56,934 nucleotides of DNA, taken from the NCBI GenBank assembly GCA_002305575.1, contig DBPP01000047.1:1-56934 (forward strand), read 5' to 3'. The translations under genes and the position numbers were made by a program. Under the pieces are notes generated by a model, which was given only the letters and a program-made list of their open reading frames with translations, ran no database searches and had not been told where the DNA came from. This DNA comes from Ruminococcaceae bacterium UBA1417 (lineage in GTDB: Bacteria > Bacillota > Clostridia > Oscillospirales > Acutalibacteraceae). Shown one piece after another: positions 17,585 through 26,373 of the stretch (its first letter is position 1; the number at the start of each line of letters is the position of its first letter).

Positions 17585-17678
17585 TATCAATTTCCCTTCT
17601 ATTTTTACTCGGGAAAGGGATGCCCGAGGCAAAGTGTTGCGCATGATCTGCGTCTATAAAAACAGGTCATGCCTGCAT

Positions 17679-18389
17679 TTATCTGCATAAACCCTGTTGG
17701 CCAAAAGGTCCAGACAACAAGTTGTTCAACGCAGTATCGATCATCTGTTGGTGGCCTGGCCTTGCCGCGAGAAGGATGTAGTCCCGCACTGAACATTTGG
17801 GAAATGTAATCTTGGAGAAAGAGCAGTTTCGTAACTCGCTTTCAGCGTACAGCTTTCCCATTATCCCGTCAAAATATATATTCTCTGCTTTCCTTTGACG
17901 ATGGTTGTAGAATACAACGCTGATACCCTGTACGATATAATCCGTAATTTCCTCCGGGCAAACGTATTTTACACTTTTGGCAGAGCCTTTGCCAACACTT
18001 TTTACCAAAAGCCCGTTATCTGGGTCGAGGAAAACGAGGTTACAAATAGACAGTGCTGAAACAGCCCGGCGGTGCCACGCAAGGCGTTCTTCCTTAAAGG
18101 GAACCTGCTCAGAAAACCAGACAGCGTCCACCATCCCGGCACTTTGCAGCTTGTGGACAGTTCGCTGGGCCGCGGGCAGATGAGAAATTGCAGACAACGT
18201 TTCTGCCAATTTCTGGTCGCAGGAAAAATTTTTTTGCGGGATATGGTATTTCCCGTCGTTCTGCTTTTCAAAATTCTGTGGACAAGTTCGGTACCAGTTC
18301 ACGCCAATTTTAAAACCGGCAGTAGAAAGTGCTTTCAGCAAGGCAAACTTTCCGAAATCTCCTATATCTCCCGCATACCGGTCCTGCAT
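17679..18389 (-). CDS. Unknown protein carried by a tRNA-Leu-flanked cassette
   Basis: A 236-residue protein beginning MQDRYAGDIGDFGKFALL. I associate this N-terminal signature with a widespread but uncharacterised family found on mobile elements, but I cannot name a domain. No transmembrane segment is evident. Conserved-looking segments include GVNWYRTCPQNF, LVFLDPDNGLL and GISVVFYNHR; the last two resemble nucleotide- or SAM-binding strands, which is only a guess. ATG 18389 has GGAG 8 bp upstream; an ATG 36 bp earlier lacks one. It is the only gene between the two tRNA repeats and reads toward the intact tRNA. Confidence 0.7.
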   Translation of the reverse strand: MQDRYAGDIGDFGKFALLKALSTAGFKIGVNWYRTCPQNFEKQNDGKYHIPQKNFSCDQKLAETLSAISHLPAAQRTVHKLQSAGMVDAVWFSEQVPFKEERLAWHRRAVSALSICNLVFLDPDNGLLVKSVGKGSAKSVKYVCPEEITDYIVQGISVVFYNHRQRKAENIYFDGIMGKLYAESELRNCSFSKITFPKCSVRDYILLAARPGHQQMIDTALNNLLSGPFGQQGLCR

Positions 18390-18437
18390 AGTCGTTTCTC
18401 CAATTCTACGATGGTAAACCTTCACTCAGATGACAGC

Positions 18438-18477
<40 letters not shown>

Positions 18478-18494
18478 AAAATGCCGACTGCTAT

Positions 18495-18522
18495 ATTATA
18501 ACGTATTTTGAGAAAAATGCAA
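18495..18522 (-). promoter_or_regulatory. Probable original tRNA-Leu promoter, now in front of the cassette
   Basis: Minus-strand TTGCAT (18517-18522) and a perfect TATAAT (18495-18500) with a 16-bp spacer. It lies 17 bp before the displaced tRNA 5' half. Transcription would pass through the half-tRNA and the cassette gene toward the intact tRNA. Confidence 0.65.
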
Positions 18523-18536
18523 GAGAAAAATCAAAG

Positions 18537-18581
18537 GGCAGACTTCAGCGCGGCCATCCACGCTAAAGCCTGCCAAGATTT
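18537..18581 (-). terminator. Terminator of the asd-dap operon
   Basis: An inverted repeat (GGCAG...AGCG with CGCT...CTGCC) lies directly after the ACT-protein stop. On the minus strand it is followed by TTTGATTTTT. Confidence 0.65.
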
Positions 18582-19037
18582 TTATTGTACAGCGTTTTCA
18601 ATGGCTTCCAGAACCGTATCATAGTCCGCTTCCGTCACCAGAAAAGAAATTTCTACTTCAGAGGTCGTGATCAGGCGAATATCTGCGTCGCTTGAAGCAA
18701 TTGCACTGAACACACGCGCGGCCATACCCGGCGTATTTTTCATCTGCGGATCATAAACGGAAATCTTGTGGTTTACACTGCTTACAATCACCTTAATTCC
18801 GGTTTCGTTTTTCAGCTCGTTGGCCAAGGACAGCACGTCGATCAGATCCTGATCGGAGATCGTGAAGGATAGACCGGCATTTGCGCCGTGATTCGGCGGC
18901 ATGGAAATCATATCGATGTTGACATTCAGTTTGGAAATCCGTTCGAAAACATCGGCCATAAATGCGGTTGTCGCCGGACTGCCCTGCAGGGTGACCAGTG
19001 TGATGCCGCTGACGGTGCTGATTTGCGTCGTGCTCAT
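18582..19037 (-). CDS. Stand-alone ACT-domain protein (aspartokinase regulatory-type)
   Basis: A 151-residue protein with two tandem ACT domains (about 8-75 and 85-150), closely resembling the C-terminal regulatory part of aspartate kinase. NVNIDMISMPP and SSDADIRLITTSEVEISFLV are typical ligand-interface segments. No kinase domain is attached. It is the last gene of the lysine-riboswitch operon, so it probably senses lysine or threonine and acts on an aspartate-pathway enzyme; that role is inferred. Confidence 0.85.
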   Translation of the reverse strand: MSTTQISTVSGITLVTLQGSPATTAFMADVFERISKLNVNIDMISMPPNHGANAGLSFTISDQDLIDVLSLANELKNETGIKVIVSSVNHKISVYDPQMKNTPGMAARVFSAIASSDADIRLITTSEVEISFLVTEADYDTVLEAIENAVQ

Positions 19038-19059
19038 GGGCGATTCCTTCCTTTCTCTC

Positions 19060-19812
19060 TCAAATCATATTGGACATATCGTACAGGCCAGGCGCTTTAC
19101 CGCACATATAAAGTGCGGCGTTGACGGCACCGGTCGCAAACAGTTCCTTGGATTGCGCGGAGTGGGACAGCGTGATCACCTCGTGGTTGCCCGCGAAAAT
19201 CACCTCGTGTTCGCCGACAATGGTGCCGCCGCGTACAGCATGCAGTCCAATTTCGCTTTTTTCACGCTTTTTACGCTGGGCGTGCCGATCGTACACATAC
19301 TGTGTCTCGCCTTCACGAACACCGGCGATCGCGTCGGCCAGCATAAGCGCGGTTCCACTCGGCGCATCGATTTTCTGGTTATGGTGTTTTTCGATGATCT
19401 CAATATCAAACTGATCGCCGAGCACCAGCGCGGCTTTTTTGGAAAGTTCGATGAGCAGATTGATACCGAGCGACATGTTGCGCGAGTAAAATACCGGCTG
19501 CGTTTGTGCGGCGACCTTGAGTGCTGCAACTTGCTCCTGACTGTAGCCTGTGGTGCAGAGCACGGCGGGAATGCCGCCCTTTTGTGCCGCAAAGCTGAGA
19601 ATCGGCGTGAGAAGAGAGGGGTGTGAAAAGTCGATGATCACGTCAACCGGCTCTTGTACCGCCTCAATCTTTGTATACGCGGGGAACGTAGCGGAAGTGT
19701 CGCCGAGCAGATCCACACCGGCTGCAATTTCGCAGTCTTCACGGGCCGCAACAAGCTGCTGCACGGCGCGGCCCATTTTTCCAAAACATCCGCAGAGAAG
19801 AATTCTAACCAT
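19060..19812 (-). CDS. dapB: 4-hydroxy-tetrahydrodipicolinate reductase
   Basis: A 250-residue NAD(P)H-dependent reductase of the lysine/diaminopimelate pathway. The N-terminal nucleotide-binding GCFGKMGRAV and the substrate motif EKHHNQKIDAPSGTAL (catalytic His and Lys) are complete. VIDFSHP and VLCTTGY are also conserved. Length is slightly shorter than the Escherichia coli enzyme, as is usual in Clostridia. Confidence 0.95.
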   Translation of the reverse strand: MVRILLCGCFGKMGRAVQQLVAAREDCEIAAGVDLLGDTSATFPAYTKIEAVQEPVDVIIDFSHPSLLTPILSFAAQKGGIPAVLCTTGYSQEQVAALKVAAQTQPVFYSRNMSLGINLLIELSKKAALVLGDQFDIEIIEKHHNQKIDAPSGTALMLADAIAGVREGETQYVYDRHAQRKKREKSEIGLHAVRGGTIVGEHEVIFAGNHEVITLSHSAQSKELFATGAVNAALYMCGKAPGLYDMSNMI

Positions 19813-19851
19813 TTTATCCGTCCTTATCGTTGGAAAATCGCGTCTCGACTG

Positions 19852-20742
19852 TTACGCCAACTTGACGTGTTCAGCCAGTGCAGCGCGCAGTTTTTCGAGC
19901 ATCGGCTCTGTCATATCGGTCAGCGGCAGGCGGCAGTGACCGCAGTTAAAGCCCATCATGTTGAGCGCTGCCTTGACCGGAATGGGGTTGACGTCCATAA
20001 AGAGCGCGTTCATCAGATCCACGTAACGGCTCGTCATCGCGCGCGCATCCGCCATGCGGTTTTCGAGCGTTGCCGTGGCAAGCTCGTGCATGGCGCGGGG
20101 CAGGACGTTTGCAAATACGGAGATCACGCCCTTACCGCCCATGGCGAGGATCGGCAAGGTTTGCACGTCTTCACCGGAATACACGGTCAGGTTATCCCCA
20201 CAGAGCTGGATGGTTTTAGCCAGCGCGGAAATATCGTGATTCGCTTCCTTTGTGGCGACGATATTCGGGTTCTTCGAGAGCTCGTAATAGGTCTCGGGGA
20301 GGATGTTCAGGCCAGTGCGCCCGGGTACGTTGTAAACGATGCAGGGCACCTTGACGCTGTCCGCAATGCGGTTGAAGCTCTCAATCAGGCCGCGTTGCGA
20401 GGTCTTGTTATAATACGGTGTGACGAGCAGAAGACCATCCGCACCGAGTGCCTCGGCTTCCTTCGACAACTCAATGGCAAACTGTGTGTCATTGCTGCCG
20501 GTTCCGGCGATGACCGGAACGCGACCGTGTACCTGCCGGATTGTGAAGTCGATCACCTTCGTGTGCTCCTCGCCCGAAAGCGTCGCGGCCTCACCGGTCG
20601 TGCCGCATGTGATGATGGCGTCGGTACCATTTTCGATTTGAAACTCGATCAGCTTTTCGAGCTCCTCATAGTTGACCGACATATCCGGGTTAAATGGCGT
20701 GACGAGCGCGACGCCGGACCCCGTGAAGACAATCTTTTTCAT
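19852..20742 (-). CDS. dapA: 4-hydroxy-tetrahydrodipicolinate synthase
   Basis: A 296-residue class I aldolase that condenses pyruvate with aspartate semialdehyde. GTTGEAATLS holds the conserved Thr-Thr pair, YNVPGRTG the catalytic Tyr, and VATKEAN the Schiff-base lysine. Start ATG 20742 has GGAGG 9 bp upstream; the frame is open to 20793, but that extension overlaps the end of asd. Confidence 0.95.
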   Translation of the reverse strand: MKKIVFTGSGVALVTPFNPDMSVNYEELEKLIEFQIENGTDAIITCGTTGEAATLSGEEHTKVIDFTIRQVHGRVPVIAGTGSNDTQFAIELSKEAEALGADGLLLVTPYYNKTSQRGLIESFNRIADSVKVPCIVYNVPGRTGLNILPETYYELSKNPNIVATKEANHDISALAKTIQLCGDNLTVYSGEDVQTLPILAMGGKGVISVFANVLPRAMHELATATLENRMADARAMTSRYVDLMNALFMDVNPIPVKAALNMMGFNCGHCRLPLTDMTEPMLEKLRAALAEHVKLA

Positions 20743-20767
20743 GTAAAAAACCTCCGGAAACTGGAAA

Positions 20768-21847
20768 TCAGTCGAAATACCCCTTTTTCGCAAGGAGCTC
20801 TGCCATCAGAACACCGCCGCCGGCTGCGCCGCGCAGCGTATTGTGAGAGAGGCAGACAAACTTATAATCGTATTGTGTATCCGGGCGGAGACGGCCGATC
20901 GAAACCGCCATGCCACCTTCGAGGTCGCGGTCAAGCTTTGCCTGCGGGCGGTCTGCTTCAGTGAAGTAGTGCAGGAACTGCTTGGGTGCGCTTGGCAGCT
21001 CAAGTTCCTGCGCCGGACCACGGAATTCGTTCCAGCGGCGAATAATTTCTTCGGCAGGAACTTTCTTTTCCATGGACATGAACACCGCGGCCGTGTGGCC
21101 GTCCGAAACGGGAACACGGAAGCACTGCGCCGTGATCGAGGGGGTCGTGGCATTGACAATTTTGCCGTTCTCAATATGTCCCCAGATTTTCATCGGTTCC
21201 TGTTCGGATTTTTCTTCTTCTCCGCCGATGTAGGGGATAACGTTATCCAGAATATCCGGATACGTTTCGAAGGTCTTACCAGCGCCGGAAATGGCCTGAT
21301 AAGTGCAGGCAAGCACCTTTGTGACGCCGAGGTCCATCAGCGGGTGGATGGCCGGCACGTAGCTCTGTAAAGAGCAGTTGGATTTTACGGCGATGAAGCC
21401 ACGCTTTGTACCCAGACGTTTTCTCTGCGCTTCGATGACTTCAGAGTGCTCCGCGTTGATCTCCGGCACGATCATCGGGACGTCCGGCGTGCTGCGATGC
21501 GCGCTGTTGTTGGAAATCACAGGGCATTCCTTCTTGGCATATGCTTCCTCGAGTGCGCGGATATCCTCTTTTTTCATATCGACGGCACAGAAGACGAAAT
21601 CGACCTTGGATGTAATTTCGTCCATATCGGCCGTCGCGTCCAGAATTACCATATCGGCGAGTGCGGCAGGAATCGGCTGCTTCATTGCCCAACGCTTTTC
21701 CACGGCGCTCTTATAGGTTTTGCCTGCCGAGCGCGCAGAAGCTGCAAGGGCCGTAACATGAAACCAAGGATGGTTTTCAAGCAATGTTGCGAAGCGCTGA
21801 CCGACCATACCCGTGCATCCGATGATGCCCACATTATAATTTTTCAT
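20768..21847 (-). CDS. asd: Aspartate-semialdehyde dehydrogenase
   Basis: A 359-residue NADPH-dependent enzyme that reduces aspartyl phosphate to the semialdehyde. It has the N-terminal GIIGCTGMVGQRF nucleotide-binding loop, the active-site SNCSLQSY with the catalytic cysteine, and the GAGKTFETYPDI segment. It belongs to the archaeal/clostridial-like type of Asd by length. First gene behind the lysine riboswitch; GGGTGA lies before the ATG. The open frame to 21904 is leader sequence. Confidence 0.95.
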   Translation of the reverse strand: MKNYNVGIIGCTGMVGQRFATLLENHPWFHVTALAASARSAGKTYKSAVEKRWAMKQPIPAALADMVILDATADMDEITSKVDFVFCAVDMKKEDIRALEEAYAKKECPVISNNSAHRSTPDVPMIVPEINAEHSEVIEAQRKRLGTKRGFIAVKSNCSLQSYVPAIHPLMDLGVTKVLACTYQAISGAGKTFETYPDILDNVIPYIGGEEEKSEQEPMKIWGHIENGKIVNATTPSITAQCFRVPVSDGHTAAVFMSMEKKVPAEEIIRRWNEFRGPAQELELPSAPKQFLHYFTEADRPQAKLDRDLEGGMAVSIGRLRPDTQYDYKFVCLSHNTLRGAAGGGVLMAELLAKKGYFD

Positions 21848-21918
21848 TTTTTCACCCGGCCTATGTGTACAGGCCATCCTTTCCAAACAGAAATTGCCGC
21901 TCAATGAATTTTAGAGCG

Positions 21919-21943
21919 AAAAAAAACCGGTTGAAATCCGGTC
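21919..21943 (-). terminator. Intrinsic terminator of the lysine riboswitch
   Basis: On the minus strand ACCGG-ATTTCAA-CCGGT is followed by eight T residues. It lies between the riboswitch aptamer and asd and would act as its expression platform. Confidence 0.8.
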
Positions 21944-21991
21944 ATCCATACAATATAATAGATATGCGCGGGCTTTCCGACAGGGGAAAAC

Positions 21992-22164
21992 GCCGATAGC
22001 ACTCCATCATAAAGCTGATGACAGTTGCAGGGCTTTCGCCACGGCAACCAGATTCCCGCGCGCCACAATCACCGGAATCTTCGGCGGCGTGTCCTTTCCC
22101 GTTTGGTCCATCAGCCTGTGGCGGCCGGACCGGCGGTACTCTTACAAACCGCGCCTCTATCCCT
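21992..22164 (-). ncRNA. Lysine riboswitch (L box)
   Basis: On the minus strand the conserved L-box blocks appear in order: GATAGAGGCGCG, AAGAGTA, ACGGGAAAGGACACG, GCCGAAG, CTGTCATCAG, and GATGGAGTGCTATC. The first and last blocks pair to close helix P1 (GATAG with CTATC). It precedes asd-dapA-dapB, the expected target, and is followed by an intrinsic terminator. Lysine binding should therefore favour termination. Confidence 0.95.
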
Positions 22165-22167
22165 ATT

Positions 22168-22196
22168 ATAATACATGGATTGGAGTTTGTTGTCAA
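22168..22196 (-). promoter_or_regulatory. Promoter of the lysine riboswitch operon
   Basis: Minus-strand TTGACA (22191-22196) and TATTAT (22168-22173) with a 17-bp spacer. An overlapping TATAAT (22165-22170) would give a 20-bp spacer, so the first reading is preferred. Confidence 0.75.
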
Positions 22197-22260
22197 TTTA
22201 TTTGACGAAATTTCTTCCGGAGATTTGCGGCTATTTCTGATAGATTGGACGGAGATTTGG

Positions 22261-23298
22261 ATGACGGAATCATTGCAGACCAAGGACTTTAATTTTGAAC
22301 TACCGCCGGAGCTGATTGCCCAGACGCCGATTGAGCCGCGCGACGCTTCGCGGCTGATGGTGCTGGACCGAAAGACCGGTGCAATTGAGCACAGGCATTT
22401 TTACGATATTGTCGAGTATTTGCGCCCCGGAGACTGTTTGGTACTCAACAATTCCCGCGTTTTGCCAGCTCGTATTTACGGCGTCAAGAAGGAGACGGGG
22501 GCGCATGTGGAATTCCTGCTTCTGAAAAATTGCGGGAACGATGTTTGGGAGGCGCTTGCCGGACCAGGTAAGCGCGCGAAAACGGGAGCAGAATTTACAT
22601 TTGATGGCAGCTCGATGACGTGCCGTGTGGTGGAGGTCAAGCCGGACGGCAACCGGATGATCCAGTTTCAATATGAAGGCAATTTCTTTGCGGAACTCGA
22701 TAAAATCGGCCAGATGCCGTTGCCTCCATACATTAAGGAAAAGCTTCAGGACAAGGAGCGCTACCAGACGGTTTACGCCAAGGAAGAAGGCTCGGCCGCC
22801 GCGCCGACTGCCGGTCTGCACTTTACGCCGGCACTGCTGGAAAAAATCCGTGCAAAGGGCGTGGACATCGCGTTCGTCACGCTGCATGTCGGGCTCGGTA
22901 CTTTCCGACCGGTCAGCGTGGAAAATATTCAGGAGCACAAAATGCATTCCGAGCATTACTGGATGCCGAAGGAAACGGCCGACGCAATCAACGCCGCGAA
23001 AAAGCGTGGCGGCCGCGTGGTGGCGGTCGGCACAACCAGTTGCCGCACGATCGAATCTGTTGCGGCAAAGTGCGGGGAGATCCGGGAGGACGATGGATGG
23101 ACGGATATCTTCATCTATCCCGGCTTTGAATTCCGTGGCATTGACGCGTTGATCACAAATTTCCATTTGCCGGAGAGTACGCTGATCATGTTGGTTTCCG
23201 CACTTGCCGGACGCACGCATATCTTGAACGCGTACCGGACGGCTGTGGAGGAAAAATACCGGTTTTTCAGCTTTGGCGATGCGATGCTGATCATGTAA
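22261..23298 (+). CDS. queA: S-adenosylmethionine:tRNA ribosyltransferase-isomerase
   Basis: A 345-residue enzyme that transfers the ribosyl part of SAM to preQ1 in tRNA, the penultimate step in queuosine synthesis. Family motifs include PPELIAQTPIEPRDASRLMV, LVLNNSRVLPAR, GSAAAPTAGLHFT, and HVGLGTFRPV. GGAG lies 6 bp before the ATG. No tgt or other queuosine gene follows; a strong terminator ends the unit. Confidence 0.95.
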   Translation: MTESLQTKDFNFELPPELIAQTPIEPRDASRLMVLDRKTGAIEHRHFYDIVEYLRPGDCLVLNNSRVLPARIYGVKKETGAHVEFLLLKNCGNDVWEALAGPGKRAKTGAEFTFDGSSMTCRVVEVKPDGNRMIQFQYEGNFFAELDKIGQMPLPPYIKEKLQDKERYQTVYAKEEGSAAAPTAGLHFTPALLEKIRAKGVDIAFVTLHVGLGTFRPVSVENIQEHKMHSEHYWMPKETADAINAAKKRGGRVVAVGTTSCRTIESVAAKCGEIREDDGWTDIFIYPGFEFRGIDALITNFHLPESTLIMLVSALAGRTHILNAYRTAVEEKYRFFSFGDAMLIM

Positions 23299-23328
23299 AG
23301 CCCGTTTTACTGTAATATGGACTACCGA

Positions 23329-23378
23329 ACAGCCGCCCGGAACACTTGATTTCTAAGTGTTCCGGGCGGCTGTTTTTA
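23329..23378 (+). terminator. Strong terminator after queA
   Basis: A 19-bp perfect stem (ACAGCCGCCCGGAACACTT and its complement) with a 7-nt loop, then TTTTATT. It also overlaps the stop of the convergent pseudogene. Confidence 0.9.
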
Positions 23379-23757
23379 TTGCACCCTTACGGAAAGGAAG
23401 CCGGTGAAACGCGCTCCTTTCAGAGATGGATAACGGTCTCCCGAAGATACGGTAATGGACACGGTGCCCTTTGCACACGAATCTGCAAGTTCGAATTCGT
23501 CTTCCTGATTGGATCAACATAATTTCCCTTCGCCGGTGGTAACAGTCCATTCGTATGTAACGGTGTGTATGATCTTCCTTTCGCTCTAATCCGGTTCCGC
23601 CAAAAAGAAATTCGGTTCCGGTAACGTTTTCATATTCTGCTATGTAAGAACCCGTACCGGTGTCACGGCCGAATGTTCTATCCCACTGGAGTTCTTGATC
23701 GTCTGTTAAAGCATACGGACTGAAATTGTGGAGTAGATTATGGAACTCATCAATCAA
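23376..23757 (-). pseudogene. Degenerate unknown gene after the lantibiotic-type ABC operon
   Basis: The first part (IDEFHNLLHNFSPYALTDDQ to GLERKED) is in one frame. After a +1 shift near 23,573 the protein continues as HTVTYEWTVTTGEGKLC, meets an in-frame TGA near 23,513, then continues as SNQEDEFELADSCAKG to GFLSVRVQ and a TAA at 23,376. The uninterrupted product would be about 125 residues. No domain is recognised. The only start is a TTG with no good ribosome site, so the N terminus may also be missing. Confidence 0.6.
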
Positions 23758-23767
23758 AGCGTCTTGC

Positions 23768-24055
23768 TCATCTCTGCAGCAAACCAGGAATCATCATGGC
23801 AAAAGCGGCGAGACCACCAACAGCATATAAGCCGTTGATCACGAGGCAAACCTGCATCCACTTGTTTTTTACGCCGCTTTTTGCATAAGCGACTATGGTG
23901 AAAAGGCCGGAAAATATCATGAAAGCGGCATAACAGGAAATCATAATTTCTGCAACAGGAGATTCCAATGCCCAATCAAAGGTGCGCAGAAACAAAATTG
24001 TCCAGGGAATAAACAGCATCAATGTGGAAATTGCAGTACAAATTTTGTTTTTCAT
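23768..24055 (-). CDS. Small membrane protein in the ABC transporter operon
   Basis: A 95-residue protein with three hydrophobic helices (about 8-25, 36-58 and 70-91). It begins 5 bp after the permease gene, so it is co-transcribed with the exporter. It has no recognised family. It may be a small accessory or immunity subunit, but this rests only on position. Confidence 0.65.
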   Translation of the reverse strand: MKNKICTAISTLMLFIPWTILFLRTFDWALESPVAEIMISCYAAFMIFSGLFTIVAYAKSGVKNKWMQVCLVINGLYAVGGLAAFAMMIPGLLQR

Positions 24056-24060
24056 AACAT

Positions 24061-24831
24061 TTATCTCCTTTCAGAAGCGCCAAACCGAATACAGGAAACG
24101 GCAAGCGCCAATACAGTGATAATCACGGCAACCGGAAGCCAGGGCATCCGGTCAATCTGCGTGGCATACATGCCTTCCGCGGCTTTTCCATATTGGACCA
24201 TGAGCAGATAAAATGGATAGCTCATGGGATAGACAAACCACATTTTTGTATGGATGACCAAAACAGAAGGAACAATTGAAACAAGTCCCAGGCCCACAGA
24301 AAATACCGGCGTTTTTATCAGAATGGCAAACATCCAGAACACCGCTGCCATAGGAACAGCGCCCCAATATAGTGCCAGAGCGTTTACACACACAAACGAT
24401 GGATTCAAAATAAAATTGTAATTTTGAAGTTGCGATGCAATGGCTGCACTGGCGTAATATGCACCAATACAAAACACCATTTGTACCATGGAAAGGAAAA
24501 TAAGCACAGCAAATTTTGTGAGGCATAGCGTGGATGTACGCACCGGAAGCGACAGCATTTTAAGAATTCCGTTTTGGCTTCGTTCCGTTTGTGTCAGAAG
24601 AACTGTACCGATGACCAGTGTGGCAGGAATCATAAACCAGGTCATGCCCATGAATCCCTGGATGAAGAAATTGTTCTCGGGTGTGATGGGAATCCCACGG
24701 ACATCAAAATTCATTTTTGCGTTGATGGTACTGGGAATCCACATCATCATAACTGGGATCATCAGGATGAGAAAAATTTTGGAACGCCGGATCTTTTTCA
24801 GTTCTACCAGCAGAAGAGAGAAAACACTCAT
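24061..24831 (-). CDS. ABC transporter permease, lantibiotic-protection MutG/SpaG type
   Basis: A 256-residue permease with six hydrophobic helices and a short N-terminal cytoplasmic segment VELKKIRRSK. It is the second permease of the exporter. The start at 24831 overlaps the preceding gene by 4 bp and has GGAGGT 9 bp upstream. Such two-permease exporters expel lantibiotics or similar peptides from the membrane. Confidence 0.75.
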   Translation of the reverse strand: MSVFSLLLVELKKIRRSKIFLILMIPVMMMWIPSTINAKMNFDVRGIPITPENNFFIQGFMGMTWFMIPATLVIGTVLLTQTERSQNGILKMLSLPVRTSTLCLTKFAVLIFLSMVQMVFCIGAYYASAAIASQLQNYNFILNPSFVCVNALALYWGAVPMAAVFWMFAILIKTPVFSVGLGLVSIVPSVLVIHTKMWFVYPMSYPFYLLMVQYGKAAEGMYATQIDRMPWLPVAVIITVLALAVSCIRFGASERR

Positions 24832-25553
24832 GCCAAGTACCTCCTCGCTTTCACATACAGGGTTTCTCCCAGATAAAGTACTGCGGTTTGCAGGACACAA
24901 ACCATGCAGAACAGTTGTATATGGACATTTTCGTCTGCCATAGACAAAGTTTGATAGGGAGCACTGAACGGAAGTAAGCGCAGCACAAAGTTATCCTGGG
25001 GAAAGATCGAAAATGTAAATACCAGGATTACCCCAGCGCCTAAGGAAATCCACATGTTTTTGCACATGGAGGAAATGAGCAACATGAGCGTGACAGTGGG
25101 CAGGGAAACCAGCCACTCAAAACCAGCGGTTTTCAATATGGTCAGAAAATCAAAGGCACTGTCGGGAAACCAATAAACCGCGCAGCCAGTCAGAACAATG
25201 ATTTGAAAAAGAATGATCGCCGCTAATATTTCGGCAGTGATGAGAAACTTGCAAAAAAACAGGCGGATAGGTTTTACAGGCAGTGTGTCCATTTTCAGTG
25301 CGCCGTTATCCGCGTATTCCGTATGGTACATGATGCAGGCTCCACAAATGGTGATCAGAATATTGAGCATCGCCATCATTTGCCAGTTTGCGTCCATGAG
25401 AATTTCAAAAGGGTTGCCCGGAAGACTGGTGAAGGTTTCTGATCGCGCCAGCATGTTGACAACGGGAAAAGCACAGGAAATTATGCCTGCACCAAGAAAT
25501 GCCGGCAGATACCCGGTTCGTTTCAACTTTTTTGTCTCCAATATGAACGTCAT
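24828..25553 (-). CDS. ABC transporter permease, lantibiotic-protection MutE/EpiE type
   Basis: A 241-residue permease with six predicted transmembrane helices (for example AFLGAGIISCAFPVVNML and MMAMLNILITICGACIMY). It overlaps both neighbours by 4 bp. It is predicted to pair with the MutG-like permease and the ATPase. Confidence 0.75.
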   Translation of the reverse strand: MTFILETKKLKRTGYLPAFLGAGIISCAFPVVNMLARSETFTSLPGNPFEILMDANWQMMAMLNILITICGACIMYHTEYADNGALKMDTLPVKPIRLFFCKFLITAEILAAIILFQIIVLTGCAVYWFPDSAFDFLTILKTAGFEWLVSLPTVTLMLLISSMCKNMWISLGAGVILVFTFSIFPQDNFVLRLLPFSAPYQTLSMADENVHIQLFCMVCVLQTAVLYLGETLYVKARRYLA

Positions 25554-26305
25554 CTTGCCCCACCTTTCTTTCGGTTATCCGCATCAATCATAGCTAAGAA
25601 GGTTTCTTCCAGGTTGTCCATAGGAAATCCTGCGGCGTGTGCCTGCAGGCGAAGCGCCTCCATCGTCCCTTCGAAGAGCAGATGGCCGTGATTTAGAATT
25701 CCAATATCCTCTGCCATCAGTTCTACTTCCGGGAGAAGATGGGAAGAAACGAGAACCGTACAGTCGTATTGCTGTGGAAGCGATTGGATCAATGTGCGGA
25801 TCTCATGAATGCCAACCGGATCCAGCCCGTTTGTGGGTTCGTCTAAAATCAGAATCGGCGGCCTGCCGATCAACGCGCCGGCAAGCCCGAGACGCTGTTT
25901 CATACCCAGAGAATATTTCTTGGCAAGCCTTTTTCGGAACTGGGTGAGTCCAACCAGGTCCAGCGCTTCTCCCACACTGCTTTTTGGCAATCCCAGTATC
26001 TTGCGAATGATATCCAGATTTTCTTCTCCCGTGAGATTGCCGTAAAAGGCGGGCGCCTCAATGAAGGATCCGATTTCCTTCAAAATGGAAACACGGTCCT
26101 GAGGGTATGTTTTACCATCAATGGTAACCTGTCCATCTGTAGGATGGGTCAACCCAAGGAGCATCTTCATAGTCGTAGATTTTCCGGCTCCATTGGGACC
26201 AAGAAATCCATAAACGCGGCCTTTTCTGATATGAAGATTCAGATTGGATACGGCTGTAAAGTCGCCATAGGTCTTGGTGAGATTGTGGGTTTCAAGTATA
26301 TGCAT
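25550..26305 (-). CDS. ABC transporter ATP-binding protein, lantibiotic-protection type
   Basis: A 251-residue ATPase with Walker A GPNGAGKST (about 36-44), the signature YSLGMKQRLGLAGAL, and Walker B PILILDEPTNGLDP. The C-terminal extension (VSSHLLPEVELMAEDIGILNHG and beyond) is typical of BcrA/MutF-type subunits. First gene of the minus-strand operon; a divergent regulator pair lies 147 bp away. AAGGAAAGGAG precedes the ATG. Confidence 0.9.
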   Translation of the reverse strand: MHILETHNLTKTYGDFTAVSNLNLHIRKGRVYGFLGPNGAGKSTTMKMLLGLTHPTDGQVTIDGKTYPQDRVSILKEIGSFIEAPAFYGNLTGEENLDIIRKILGLPKSSVGEALDLVGLTQFRKRLAKKYSLGMKQRLGLAGALIGRPPILILDEPTNGLDPVGIHEIRTLIQSLPQQYDCTVLVSSHLLPEVELMAEDIGILNHGHLLFEGTMEALRLQAHAAGFPMDNLEETFLAMIDADNRKKGGAR

Positions 26306-26373
26306 CAGACATTCTCCTTTCCTTGGATGACTTGAGTGTAAAACGCCAACCTTGAGACAACTTTCCCGCTGCT

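Noticed and set aside
19654..20964. Plus-strand open frame of 436 codons
   Set aside because: Antisense to dapB, dapA and asd, which are unmistakable.
22167..22172. Plus-strand TATAAT as the queA promoter
   Set aside because: No -35-like sequence lies at the right distance, and the same bases form the minus-strand -10 of the lysine operon.
23376..23757. In-frame TGA as selenocysteine
   Set aside because: The gene also has a frameshift, the residue is not in a redox motif, and no selenocysteine hairpin is apparent downstream.
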